Assembly: GCA_026874595.1 (NCBI GenBank)
Contig: CM049308.1
Span: forward strand, 52,711,624-52,775,623
Origin: Sipunculus nudus
Taxonomy: Eukaryota > Annelida > Sipuncula > Golfingiida > Sipunculidae
Direction of reading: 5' to 3'
DNA length: 64,000 nt
In this document: positions 49,852 through 62,600 of the stretch, piece after piece
How positions within the stretch are numbered: position 1 is the first letter of the stretch
Layout: each line of letters opens with the position of its first letter
The notes under the pieces: model-generated
What the model was told of the DNA's origin: nothing
The model's database searches: none
What the model saw: the letters and a program-made list of their open reading frames with translations, nothing else
Program-made: the position numbers and the translations under genes

Positions 49852-50790
49852 ATCTCAGTAGTACTTTCAAACAACCTAGGGCATTCGGCAAGTATCATTC
49901 ATATACTGCTCCGTCAAACAAGGCTTCCTGAATGTTCAAGCTGTCAGTATCTTATGTATGCATGGTTGACTATGTGACGAGCTTTTCTCGAAATAACGGC
50001 GACCCTGGGTTATTTCATGGACATCACTCCGCTGATATAAATGTAGACTGTCAGTACCCCCTGACACTCTCATGTCTCTGTTGATACTATTACGGCGGCC
50101 GACGTTTCGGAAGATTCAATTCTTTTATCTGGACATTGTATACCTGAGCCGCGGCTTTGTCCACGCTGCTATGAAGTCAACAACTGGCTTCAGCTGGTCG
50201 GGGAGTGGATTGTTCTCTCACAGATCATATACTGGATGACTTAGCTCTGTTTTGCTGGTGTCGTATCAGATAAAGAAATCTTACTTGAAAGCCTTGTGGT
50301 AAAATAGTCAACGTGGTTTTACAGCCAGTTCTATTAAATTGGGGCTCTTATCTTAGCGTTTCATTAAACTGAACAAACCTGACTTATTTTAAACATTGGA
50401 GAACTAGGTAAATCCTCAGCCCTATATATATATATATATATATAAATCTTGCAACCCTATATGGACAAAGTTTCATGCTGTACATTGCGGTAAATTGTTA
50501 ATATGTTAATATTTTTAATAAATCTAAACTATTGATGTTGCCATCGTTATCGCACATGGTTTTATCAAAATAATGATTACAGTAAATAGAAGTAACTACT
50601 GCTCGAAAACCGCGCATTTATGTATTTCATTGTATTCTATTTTATACATTTATTAGTACTTTATTTCTACTTCTTCTTCTTCTTTATTTGTGAAATTTCC
50701 TTATTCTTTAAATCATCAAAATAAGTCCTATAGAAATGTTGTCCCTAATGAAAGATTAAGAATCAGTAGACTTGATACAAAGCTCTGTAG
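48900..50790. other. Intergenic DNA with simple repeats
   Basis: A G-run at 49603-49620, TA runs at 49796-49851 and 50423-50444. A 59-codon stop-free plus frame near 50085-50245 (SILLSGHCIPEPRLCP...) has no recognisable domain. Confidence 0.4.
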
Positions 50791-50810
50791 GCGTTTATAT
50801 TTAACTGATA

Positions 50811-51046
50811 TAAACTTTATTTATTTTACATGGATTGTACAACTAGTTATAATAACTAATACGAGGCACTCTCCATGGCACGGATGTTGGCGCTCGGTAG
50901 TCGGTAAGGGTGGAGGAAACCGGAGGACCCGGAGAAAACCACCGACCTTGGACGGGCAACTACGACCCACTCTCATAGCCACACCGGGAATCGAACCCGG
51001 GTCGCCAGTGGAGAAGGCCGAGCGTTTTACCACTCAGCTGTCCAGG
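50811..51046 (-). mobile_element. tRNA-derived SINE, family 2, with perfect target duplication
   Basis: The minus strand has a tRNA-like head (GCTGAGTGGTAAAACGCTCGG, then GGGTTCGATTCCC) and a body with TCCGGGTCCTCCGGTTTCC. It is flanked by identical 16-bp TTATATTTAACTGATA at 50795-50810 and 51047-51062, and its 3' tail is A-rich. This is a textbook LINE-mobilised insertion, apparently young. Confidence 0.9.
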
Positions 51047-51942
51047 TTATATTTAACTGATAATGCCTGCTCTGAGATGTGATGTTAGTCAAATGGAAAC
51101 TCCACTGTTACAGCCTTCCACCAATGCACCGATGTTTCGGTACAGTGCTGGTTTTCGTGAACACATCGAGCTATGAGTGAGGAATATTAACGTAAAAGCA
51201 TTATACATATGAATGTTCAAACCAGTTCTTTTTCCGTCCATGCTGTCTCGGAATATGGATTCCGTATTCATCATTTCTAATCCGTTTCATTTCATGACCA
51301 ACACCGAATTTATTTAAAAGAATAATTTATACAAGACGATGAGTTATTTACAAATAACAACCTTAAGGTTTCACATCTATGGAGTATTAATTACTGGTAG
51401 AGGTGTGAAGTTCTTTACTATAATTTCATGTAAAATTTACAAAGATTAATAATAACAAATGAGTACACGTCGAAATATAACACATTATTGATCGTAACAC
51501 CTCAAGATGAGGTTTCCATCTTTGCTCATGAAGAGCATTTTTGTCTCTGTTTTCAGCTTCTTTCTTTTCCATTTGTTCTACCTTTTTACATGTATAATAT
51601 ACTTCTCAATTAATAGAGAAGATTGCATGATTTTCCACAGTTTTTGTAAATCCCGTATTTTTATGAACACAAAGTAAATCCCATCTCTTTAGAGACTGTC
51701 ATCGTTCCTGTGCTCTGCACCACTTTTAAGCCAATCAGATAATCCGTCATCATAAAATTTAACAGAATACAGATTTACTTATTTGAGGAGTCATAACTAT
51801 ATCTTTCTCACATGGTAGGTGTTACTAAAAAGTAAACTATTATATCTTACAGCTTTATTTTAATAGACAACATTCTTGCAAGCCGAGAGGTGTGGTCAAA
51901 TGTGATGAAAAAATTGCATACTCATCGACATTCAGAGAGTAC

Positions 51943-52297
51943 ACTTATAGAAAAAAAAATCTTCATGGTTCTTCAAAGAACCCACATGTTTTTCCTCTGT
52001 GAAAAATAAATGCTTCATATCCCATCTACATATTTGACACTCTTGGCTTTCTAAGAAAACCCTTTCTTGAAGGCTCAAGGAAGAACCATCAATCTAGGGT
52101 TCCACAAATAACCTTTCACCCAGTCCACTGTAAATCCATTTAATAGGTTCCGGATGAAACATGTATGGTTCCACAAAAGAAACATCGGGAGGTTCCAAAA
52201 AGATTAAGGGTCCTAGTAAGAATAATTAACTGTTCCCTACTCAGTCCATGACGAAGAACCCTTCTGGGTTCTACAAGGAACCTTTTTCTCTTAGAAT
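51943..52297. mobile_element. GGTTC-rich inverted-repeat MITE
   Basis: The ends are imperfect inverted repeats (ATAGAAAAAAAAATCTTC... against TAAGAGAAAAAGGTTCC...), and the interior repeats GGTTC/GAACC words at short intervals. No coding capacity. Confidence 0.6.
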
Positions 52298-52796
52298 CCA
52301 GTTCTCGACATTTGAAGGCATGCTATTCTAATATTTTGACAAACTTCTATATGTAAATAATGCAGATGCCTCTCTTGGAAACATCGAAACACTACAATTA
52401 AAAAAATCATATGAGCGATTTTCCACGCATGTATAAACGCAAACAGCTTTGGTTTGATATTCAAGGAGCAAACGTGTGCGATGAACATGCTCATTAGGTG
52501 AACCAATAGATCGTCATATCATTAAGTGACACATTATCAACCATTTGTTTCAGAAGTAGAGTATAGCCATATACGTGATTATACATGCCATACTCTGCTT
52601 ACTGCAAAAGAGCTGAGGGTCATTTACCTGGTCATAAATTAGTCCACACAATATTTTCTAAGTGTTGCATGTCGGATCTTTTTGTTTGTTGACATGAGCA
52701 CATGTAATTACAAACAACATGGGGATAAACAGCTCATACATTCGTCGCAGAGGCGCTGTAAGAACGTTTACAACCAGAATTAACTACAGTCCATTA

Positions 52797-52797
<1 letters not shown>

Positions 52798-52858
<61 letters not shown>
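52798..52858. repeat. (TA)n microsatellite
   Basis: TA run with one CA interruption. Confidence 0.95.
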
Positions 52859-52863
<5 letters not shown>

Positions 52864-53440
52864 AAAAGACGGGAATGATAAATTCGACAGAATGCGTAGG
52901 TTAATAGCTTGCTTTAAACGATCATGTAAATGATAAGACACGTTGGCAATAAAATACAAAAAGGGATCCTGCTTCTCAAACCTGTTACGTAGACCATGTA
53001 TGCATATCTCTGAAGTATTACCGGAATCTTATATAAATACACTCATGGTTCTCCTTAGGTTAGCTTGTAACACGCGTCAGTTTGTACATAAATAAATACA
53101 CAAGAATGAGCATGATCCAGCTTTGCATTTAACGAAACTCCCACCCTCAGGATCCTTCATTCTTTGGCTCCGCGTTTAACATTTGAAATTTCCATCCTTT
53201 CCAAACACATAATGTGTAACAACCATGTTCATTAACAAACAAAGTGCGTGTCACTATCGTCGGCTGTGTTCGGGTCAAAAGAGCCAGCTTTGCGTGTATT
53301 ATTTCAAGTGAAACCAGAAATAAGGAGCTCGGACAATGATCTTACCAGACCCGATGACTCAGGTGTCACCATGGTGATAGGATAAGTCTGTTAACACACC
53401 TATATTGAAATGATAGGACACCCATCAATCCGGCAAAATA

Positions 53441-53610
53441 TCATTTCCGAAATATGCTTGACGTCCTGTAGAGTGAAAACCTGCGCGGGCCAGGGACGTC
53501 ATAATCACCGCCGTAACCATGGAGAGTAGAGTGTGCTGAAGCAGACGGTAATATATGTACTGCCGCCGGCGACAGGTCCGCCACGCTGAGCTCGTCTTCA
53601 TCTCCTAACT
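53441..53610 (-). CDS. Gene B terminal exon: conserved cytoplasmic tail
   Basis: Acceptor TCCATTCCAG, 170 bp, stop TGA at 53443-53441. Encodes LGDEDELSVADLSPAAVHIL, then the end shared with gene A from LHGYGGDYD to SSIFRK. It is too short and has no ATG in a useful place, so simple ORF finding misses it. Confidence 0.85.
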
Positions 53611-56576
53611 CTGGAATGGATGATTAAACAATTTTTATGGAGCCCAGGTTAAATGCGCTGTTGCAAGATATACGTCATACCCTCTCTGGTTCTTTACGAA
53701 ATAATAATTACTCTTCCGTTTTACACATTACACAGAATTCTGTTTGGCACTGGTAGATTTATGATACCATGAATGTTCAACTGAATTTGACAGAAAGTCT
53801 GATCGCGTCTGGTAATATAATAATAAAATCTTAGTGTAGCGATAATGTAACAAACTACACCTAGAATGTGTTATCATGTATTTGGTTTAAACTTATTCTC
53901 AGTCACTTTTTACTATTTATAATTTTATCTGTGTCATAATAAGTCATTAAGTAATTAAGAAACCTCGGAATAACGACCACCATTAGGACCTGCGTAAAGT
54001 AGTCGCATTTTCGAGCTGGTCGTCTAAACGAGGTATGAAATAAAGAGCAAAAAGATAACTGGGACCATAAAAAAGAGGTCTTTATTTTTGAGGTGGTCGC
54101 CTATCTACGGCGGCCGTTAGGTATTACTGTTCTAATCACATGGTAATCCGCCGTGGTCGACAGAAATGCTTAAACTTAACAGTGAATTTACCCATTTTAT
54201 TCACAAACCTGAGAATTCATTCATTCTAGATAGTTTAACATGTATGAAACACGTCTCGATTAAGCCGTTGGTTCGTACTGTTATGATACACTTGTCATAC
54301 CTTGGTCGCTGATTGCCTCGTCAGTATTCAGAGACTGATGTCTTGATCCTTTTGATGTCCGATCGTAGCCCTCTGTGTACGTCCGGAGGTTTGGTACACG
54401 TTCCTCGTACCCAGTAACGACACATGCGATCTTCAGTAGTATCATTATAGCGATCAGACAGCCTACAAAGGCGGCCGCTATTCCCTCGGCGGAGAAAGAT
54501 AGGATATCTAAAAATTGAACACAGACGATATTGTCCATGTAAGGAAATATGACAACGGGTTTTACGTCAAGACATTAGACCGGTTGTTCGCAAAGGTTTT
54601 AGTATTCGCGATTCACTTCGTGAATAAGACGAACTACCTTGAAGTTCATAGTTTACATTCATTTTTCACAGCATGATTAACTGACAAGTTTACCCCTCTC
54701 TGTAGCGTCGCAGGTCGCAGTTTCATACATTCGTTAATTAATAAGAAAAAATTTATATACCACTAATCAAATACATATTTTATAGATAATATCAAACGTT
54801 ATATTTTATTTAATTATATAAAAAAAAAGAAGAGAATTTCCACTCCTGAGATATTCCCCTTTTCGTCCCCATACCTAGTTACTGCATCCGTGAAATCGCA
54901 AAAATGTAACTTCGCGAATATTAAACCAACTACAGTGTATTATTTTAAAATGGCGGTCTTGCTGTTAAATGAATTTGAAATAAAAGATCGCTGCCCTTCA
55001 CGCAGATCCTAAATGTTACATAAAATATTTTCTGACTTGATTAATACGGGATATTTGCTTGTTTCGTTGTTACAACATTATAATCATTGTTACTGACCTC
55101 TGTCTGCTCGAATATGAAGTTCAAAGTCATATCCAAACCTAACTGGTCCTCTGTAATGATAAACTGTTACACAGGACCTCGAGCTGAAGAAGGACGTTCT
55201 TGTTGACTCCGTAAAACTGCAGTTCAACTGAAACTATACAGGAAAGTTCAAATCAATCTGTACTATGTATATTACAGCTTATATTGAATTGTTTGGTTGA
55301 GCACATCACTGTGGATTTTATGCTTTTCAAAATAAAACATTATTATTATCTATTCATTATTATTACCGGGAATCCATATAAGATAAATCAAGATAAAACT
55401 GCTATTTGATATTTAAGTTGGCATGTGATTTCAACTTTTAACATTTCTTATTTAGGTTGGTGTTGCTGCATGAAGTCAGAAGAACAGGCAGCTTATAAAA
55501 AGAATCAAAATAAAAACTTCACTGAGGCTCTTATACCGCACCAGGCTATGCATATCAACTATATATAACATATGCAAAATTAACGCTTTTAGGACAGCTA
55601 AATTTAGAAGGAAAATAAAATAAAAAATGCCAGATATGATATTTTATCATAGGCACAAGAAACTTTTGTTGCCTATGCAGGTTTCTGTTTACCAATTTTT
55701 GGTTCATAAGCATTAGCAATAACGTATTTGAAAAATAAACCAAATGCAACTTTTAATGGAGTTTGATGGCCGCCCTAGAGCCAGTTAATCAATTTTGCTA
55801 AACGTCGCCTGCACATGGTCCTATACATGCCAGGCAAAATGTCGCTGGCTATAGGGTAGTGCTACAGGGATGGCGTCCGGTTAGCTGGCGACGGGAACAT
55901 GGCTACCATAAAATAGTCTTAACAAAGTTGAAGCATAATGTGACCTATTATCGAATGAGAGCGTTCAAAGGTCTAATTTTTACCAGAATTTTCTCCTTCC
56001 TTTGTCCACATCCGCTGAACACAGTAACCCCGACCTGGTGCGCGTCCTTGCACCACCACTTAACGAGGTCCACGCTGATAAATCGATCTCCGAAATCGAA
56101 CTGAATCTCGCATTCCGCCGGCATCTGTGTGTACGCCAGAGACGTGAAGCGGTTCATTTGGTACGACCTGACCTCGTACAGGTCACCCTCCGACATCCGG
56201 TTGTTTCTCATCACACCGCACGATGCTCTGTCGCTTGTGCTCACTTAAACAAAAAAATGTAAAATTCATTGATAATAAACTCTATTTACTGTAAAATATT
56301 AGGGCTGGGGATCGCCTACACATTTCGTATTGCAAATTATTGCGATACTAGTATGTGGTAGCGTATTGCGATACATATTCCGATATTTCCATTGTATTTA
56401 ATTTATAGGAAATGAGTGTGTTTACTATATAATATATATAAACTATTAATATTGTCATTTTTAAACGTAGGCCTCACGTATGTTGTTAAATGTTGTCAAA
56501 TCAAATTTAAATGATAAAAAATGTGTATAAATGAGAAGATGAACTTTCGTAATCAATATATACATGTATTTAAATA

Positions 56577-56635
<59 letters not shown>

Positions 56636-59600
56636 GCCGTAATATATTGTGAGAATGGGGAATATTAAGATATTCCAGGGGCGGGGGGGGGGGGGCCTTT
56701 TTCCTATGAAAAGGGGTTGTTTCAGAGGGTCTTCTTTCCAGGGTCGCGGGGATTTTACCCCTCATATCTTCTCAGACAAGTGACCCATGGGTCATAACGA
56801 TCAGCTGAATGTGACGTCATGTATACAGGTAATGCATGTATTAGTTACTGATGTTATGATCTGGAATATAGGTCACCATGACCTACTTTTAGGTTTCAAA
56901 GGATATTTTGCCAGAACCACCTTGGATGTTTTGTTATAAGATTTTTGGCCAAACAGTTAAAATAAGTGTTCTGTCTGACTGTCTTGTAGTTCAATGTCAT
57001 GTTTTTTGCCAGTTATTCGCAGAATATATGTCACCATGACCTAGTTTAAGGTATCTGAGAACATTTGCCCAGAAACTCCATGGATGTTTTGTTAGAAGAT
57101 TCCTAATAGGCCTAACGCATAATTAAACGCATAATAGGCCTAACGCAAATTGAGCTCATCCGACATTCAGGGTGCTCAGACCATTTCTTTTACAATAACT
57201 CATAGAAAGTTGGTCAAAGTGACCTAATTTCATGTTTCAAAGGATATCCAAGACTTCCCTGAATGGCACATTAGAAGATTCTAGGCCAAATGGATACAAT
57301 TTGTTCCCTGTCTGACTCTCTTGGTGCTCAAAATCATGTTTTCGGCCAGTAGCTTGCAGAATACAGGTCACCATGACCTAATTTCAGGTTTCCGAGGAGG
57401 TTTGCCTAGCACCTCCCTGGATGATTGCCCTATTATCGTCCAGACTGCTTCATCTAATGGTCTCAAAAATAGAGAAAATGCGTAAAGATTAGGAAAAGTA
57501 CAAATGGCGCAACCAGTCTTTAGGAAATGATGAAACACTCATGAGCGCTAAATATGTATGGAAATAATTATGGCATTCAATGCATGAATTATTCTGAAAT
57601 TGGAGGTTTTGTATAAATTTTTGATTTTTGATTTTTTTTTTTTTTTTGGGGGGGGGGGGGGGAACTCAATATCCCCCTAGCTCGGAAAATATAGGTAACA
57701 GTAGCCTAATGTCAGGTTTCCAAGAGTTTTTTTATGGACCTCCATGGGTTTTGAAATTAGAAGTTTCTAGGCTCAGCGGATATTTTTTTGGCACTGTTAA
57801 CGGATGGACAGACGGACAGACAAAGGGACAGACGAATAGACGACGAAACAAGAATGATCGCTTTTGCTCATCAGACTTTCAGTCAGCTAAGCTAAAAACA
57901 AGGCTCGTCAGCGTGAGAGTTCTTATAAGCAAAACTGCATAGCATTGCCTTGAACATGGCAGGATAAAATATTACTGTCTCAGTTTAATAATCATGGTAA
58001 GGCTTAAATTTTATTGAAGTTGCATGCGATAAACAAGGGACACTAGTTTTGTGAGCAAGACTAATGGGAAGAGTAAATCAATGTTAATTAGTTTGGAGAC
58101 CTTCGCCCCACAGAGACACTGTAACTATGGGTGTGGTCGAACTGCTGGTTCACAGCAATTTGATGAGGGCAGAGACCTCTGATTGTCTGTGACGACGAAA
58201 ACCCTACATTAGTCCAGTCAGCTGACCCAGCAGGCAATTGAACCCTGGGAACTCAATCAGGCCGCGGTGTTCGCGCTCCGCTGGTGAGCTGAAAGCTTTA
58301 TTCATTACCTGTTTCTTGTGACGCCCGCCCTTTATAAGGCCACGACAAAAATAAGTGTGCTTCTGTGGTGTAGCGCCATAGCTCAGGAGTCCAAGCTGAG
58401 AGATCGTGATTAACCAGCCGAGGCGGTAAGATCGTTCAAGGGCGGCCCCTCATCCAGAGTGAGCACTCTACAGTCTTAATGGCCGTTTTGTCTCGAAGAC
58501 GAATGCGCATTTCGTGGGTTCCTCTGTGGTATCATCTAGCAGTGGGGACAGTTGAACAATCAGGACCGTAGATAGTCAACGGGCCGGTAAATAACAGAAT
58601 ATAAAATAAGAGGAAGCGTGTGCTACTTCCCTGTCACGGAAATCTGCAGATGTACATACTTAGTTAAGGCAGCATTTAATAATAAGGAGGTGCTTAAATC
58701 CAACGTATAGATATAATACAATAAATATAAAAATAATCGTCCTATAGAATCGTTGCTTGTAAGTTAGGCAATTGGCTAGGTCATAGAGTATGTCTGTAAG
58801 CAACCTTAGGCAAAACGTCCTGAGCAGATTTTCATGCATTTGTGTGTAAGGTTTGGATCAGATCAAAGGAACATATCATTACATTTTCGGTAATCTGGAG
58901 CACATTTCATTCAGATAATTACAAGCCATTATAACACAGGGCGATTTTTTTGTGCCATCGAGGGTCTGGGATATTTATTGGTATTAGGGACTCTTAGATC
59001 ACATCTGACACTCTTAAGGACAGCAAAGATTTTTTAATAAGATTTTTTTTGCTAATGAGTACGAAATCCTTGGTATTAATGTTGCAAATTGCTGTTTTTC
59101 CCCATCCCTTAAAAATCACAAAAGATGTTTTAATATTACAAATTTTACAGGTATACCAACTTTATGTTGTTTACATTGGCCCCGTTCTAATGTTAATACC
59201 ATTGTAACACATTTCGATATACTTACTGCAATATGACATAATAGCATGAATTTGTCTCAAATGGTATATTGTCCAAAACGATTCGCTTCACATTTTGGTC
59301 CCCACAGTACAGAGAACTAATTATTTGGTGTGGCCTCAAGTAGACAACGTAATGAATAATATCACCAGGACTGGGGTCCAGTTACGGTGGATTCTGTTAG
59401 ATGAAACACTGATTCCGTTTATTCAATACAAGAAGAGCAGAGGGCCTGACGGGTATGATACCCATTTGTTATTCGGTCTATATTTGCAGGTTCATTCGTG
59501 CTTAAGTGACTGTTGTGAATATTCCTTGATGACGTTCCTGAATACGGATCCACACGAAAATTTAATCGATTCTTCATTAGCCCATTCAAATTTTATTTGA

Positions 59601-62600
59601 TTCCGTTCATGACTGAATGAGTGACAACAGTGACCCCCCCCCGCACACACACAAACACACACAAATGGGGATTAACGCATACGTACACTCTTGGCGGAGG
59701 CAATCACAATTTACACGATTAGCAACACACTCTTTTTCCATTGACTGATTGGGAGTCGTGGAGATCTCAGCTTTTGCTGAATAGATCGAACCAAACTCTA
59801 TTGAGACATGTTTTACTTACTCCACAATTACAGATATTTACTAATACTGAGTCGGACGGTGTAAACATAACTTTTCTCTTCTAGTCTAATCCGCATAGGG
59901 GCGCTTCATGTGCTTCATAGAAAGCATGTCACCTGCGCAGAGTCGGCTTCTAAATACAAAAGCGGAATACGTATATATAGTCAAGCGCACAATGAAGTCT
60001 GTTCAATCGTGTTTGATAAGAATTGTTTTTGAAGGCAAATTACATAAACCTAAGTTTTGTAAGCGCACAAATGTGAAATGTTCATAGAAGATGTTTCTTT
60101 GAAAAGAACGAATTTGGATTTTTGAGAGTTGAGACGAGTACTTCCGGTCGTCGCACCGGGTAACAAGAAGAGATTCGTTTTCACTTCCGCACGTTAGTTC
60201 AAGGTTTCAGAATAATCACATTTTTCATCCTGCCATAGATGTTTTATGACGATGGCTGTAGAGAAGGATGACAAAAAAATGACCCTCATTGTATTATGTT
60301 TTCTGTATATAAAAAAATTGGTCAAAATCCAATATGACAGAAGGTCGTAAAATACAAAAACACGGACATTTCAATATGTTGTCGATTCATTTTCCTGTTA
60401 TTAAGCACATAAATCATAAAATCTAATGATTATTTGTGACGGCGGCTATTATCCGTTATTTATAATCAATATTTTCATCACTGCTCTTCGCTTGGGGCCA
60501 GTTTTAATGAATCAGGGCGACCTCTGGAGAGCAAAGATTTAAGCCCGGGTCTGCGTTTTTAATTAAGGACCAGATAAATCTGGCAGATGTAACATTTCTG
60601 GACCTGAGCGCCCTGCATTTTAACCGTCTGCCAGAACGTGTGCTTTATGAGCGAGTCCCTGTGTGTTGTTTGTCTGGAGATGCTGCCGGATCCGCCACAG
60701 ACTGCAGGCTTTTTGTTGTGCTGTGGACGGATTATTGGGCTCCTGGGACCGTGATTGATTGCGTTCTAAACCTCGCTGGTTCATACCACCTGGTCGCTGT
60801 CTGGCCTTAATGTATCAAGTTTCATAATGATAATAATAATTATTATCATCATAAGATTGTATAATTATAAAAATTATAATGATAAAAAAATACGAAATTA
60901 AAAAAAAATAATAATGATGAAGATAATAATAATAATGTTAATAATAGGGACATAATTATTAGATAGTTAAAAATAGGTTTTTACTTCAGTTTTTCCCTCA
61001 ATTTTTGCAGCAATCGTATAAATTTCATGCTATATGCAAGTTAGGACATATTTTCTGAATTGCAAGTGGAATGTTGTTTCAGATTGAAAACTTAAATGGA
61101 TTCTTGGAAATTGCTCAGACAAACAGACTGATAATGAACATAAGGATACTCGTCCCAATGTATGCAGTCAGATGAGAATTTCTAAAGGCTATGTGATATC
61201 AATGTGATGCCCTTGACAGTGAAGCAGCCGCCGACACTGAGAACTCGTACGTAAGCTTAATTAACAGAAAGATAAATGCGTAAATATTTAGATGGGCAGA
61301 ATTACCTCTGTCTAGTAATAACCAGTTTTCACTGAAGAACATGTGAAAGATGTAAAAAAAAAATAATAAATGAATTAACTAAGGGTTAAAATGTCTCCAC
61401 ATATGCTTAACGTGTACTACATATACTTTCTTCTTGGAGATTTAAAAGTCTCGAATACATCGGAATGTCTCTGACATTGTACACTACCCAAAACACAGAT
61501 AATGGTCAGATGGCACCAAAGCCATCCAAACCTTTTTCAAGAACTTAGGTTTTCAAAATTCCATCTACCCGCGACTGTGCTTTCCATTGATCAAGTGATG
61601 CGTCTTTGTGTGTGTGCACTCAATGCCAAGACACACTGACAAAGAATAATAGGAAAGAGATACATGCACATAAAAGCACGAGGAATGTATGTGGCGCCTC
61701 TTACTTCACAACTGTCTCAGCGAAATACCATGTTTCACGTTGTCCCAAATTCACGAGGAATCAATGTGTAGTTTGAGTGTGCATGGACAGATGGTGACCC
61801 ACTGACGGACGAACCGACGTAGGTCATCTCAAACCAGTAAGGCAGCATCGTAGTAAAAAGGTGACCTCTTAGAAGAAGATACCATTAAGATAATATATCA
61901 ATTATCCCTCTTACAATAAACCCGTAGGATTGGTTAATCTGTATCTTCTCTTTCTTTTACTCTTCTCTTTTTAGCCCCCCCCCCCTCCTTCTCTGTCTGT
62001 CTCTCTCCCTCTCTCTCTCTCTTCAGAAAGATGACGTTGGAGACCGGAGCACCAAAAGAAGATGACGTTGGAGACCGGAGAACCAAAAGAAGATGACGTT
62101 AGAGGCCGGAGAGCCAAAAGAAGATGACATTGACCAGCAGGCTTGCATGATATGTTGGATGTTTCCAGTCAGAACCTAATCATATTACAATTATAATTGA
62201 CGATCCAAGCGGAAAACGGAATACCACTTAAAAAGACAGGAAACATCGGACACCGATGACCAGAGTATGGTTGTTACAAGAATTATCAGTTAGGGCGTCC
62301 CTCCTCCAGACAACTCTTCACGGTAACACCTTTACGATTCAAAGCTGTTCACTGGCGAAAGTTTTAATTGAGAACAAATATGGCTCAGGGAAAAGTTAGG
62401 GGAATACAGCGTTTCTAAGAATAGAATAAGTGTTTTCACCATGGTCACCATAAACCAATGTAGAATTTTTACGTACACGTATATGAATTTCAGAATTGCC
62501 AGTAGCAGAAGGAAAGTGAAACATAAATCAAAACATACTAAAAGTACAAAAACATTAGCTTGACAAATACTTGGAAATGTTCCAGTTGGTTCAGTTTTAG

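Noticed and set aside
50085-50245. 59-codon plus-strand open stretch (SILLSGHCIPEPRLCP...)
   Set aside because: No splice borders or paralogue could be matched, and the length is compatible with chance.
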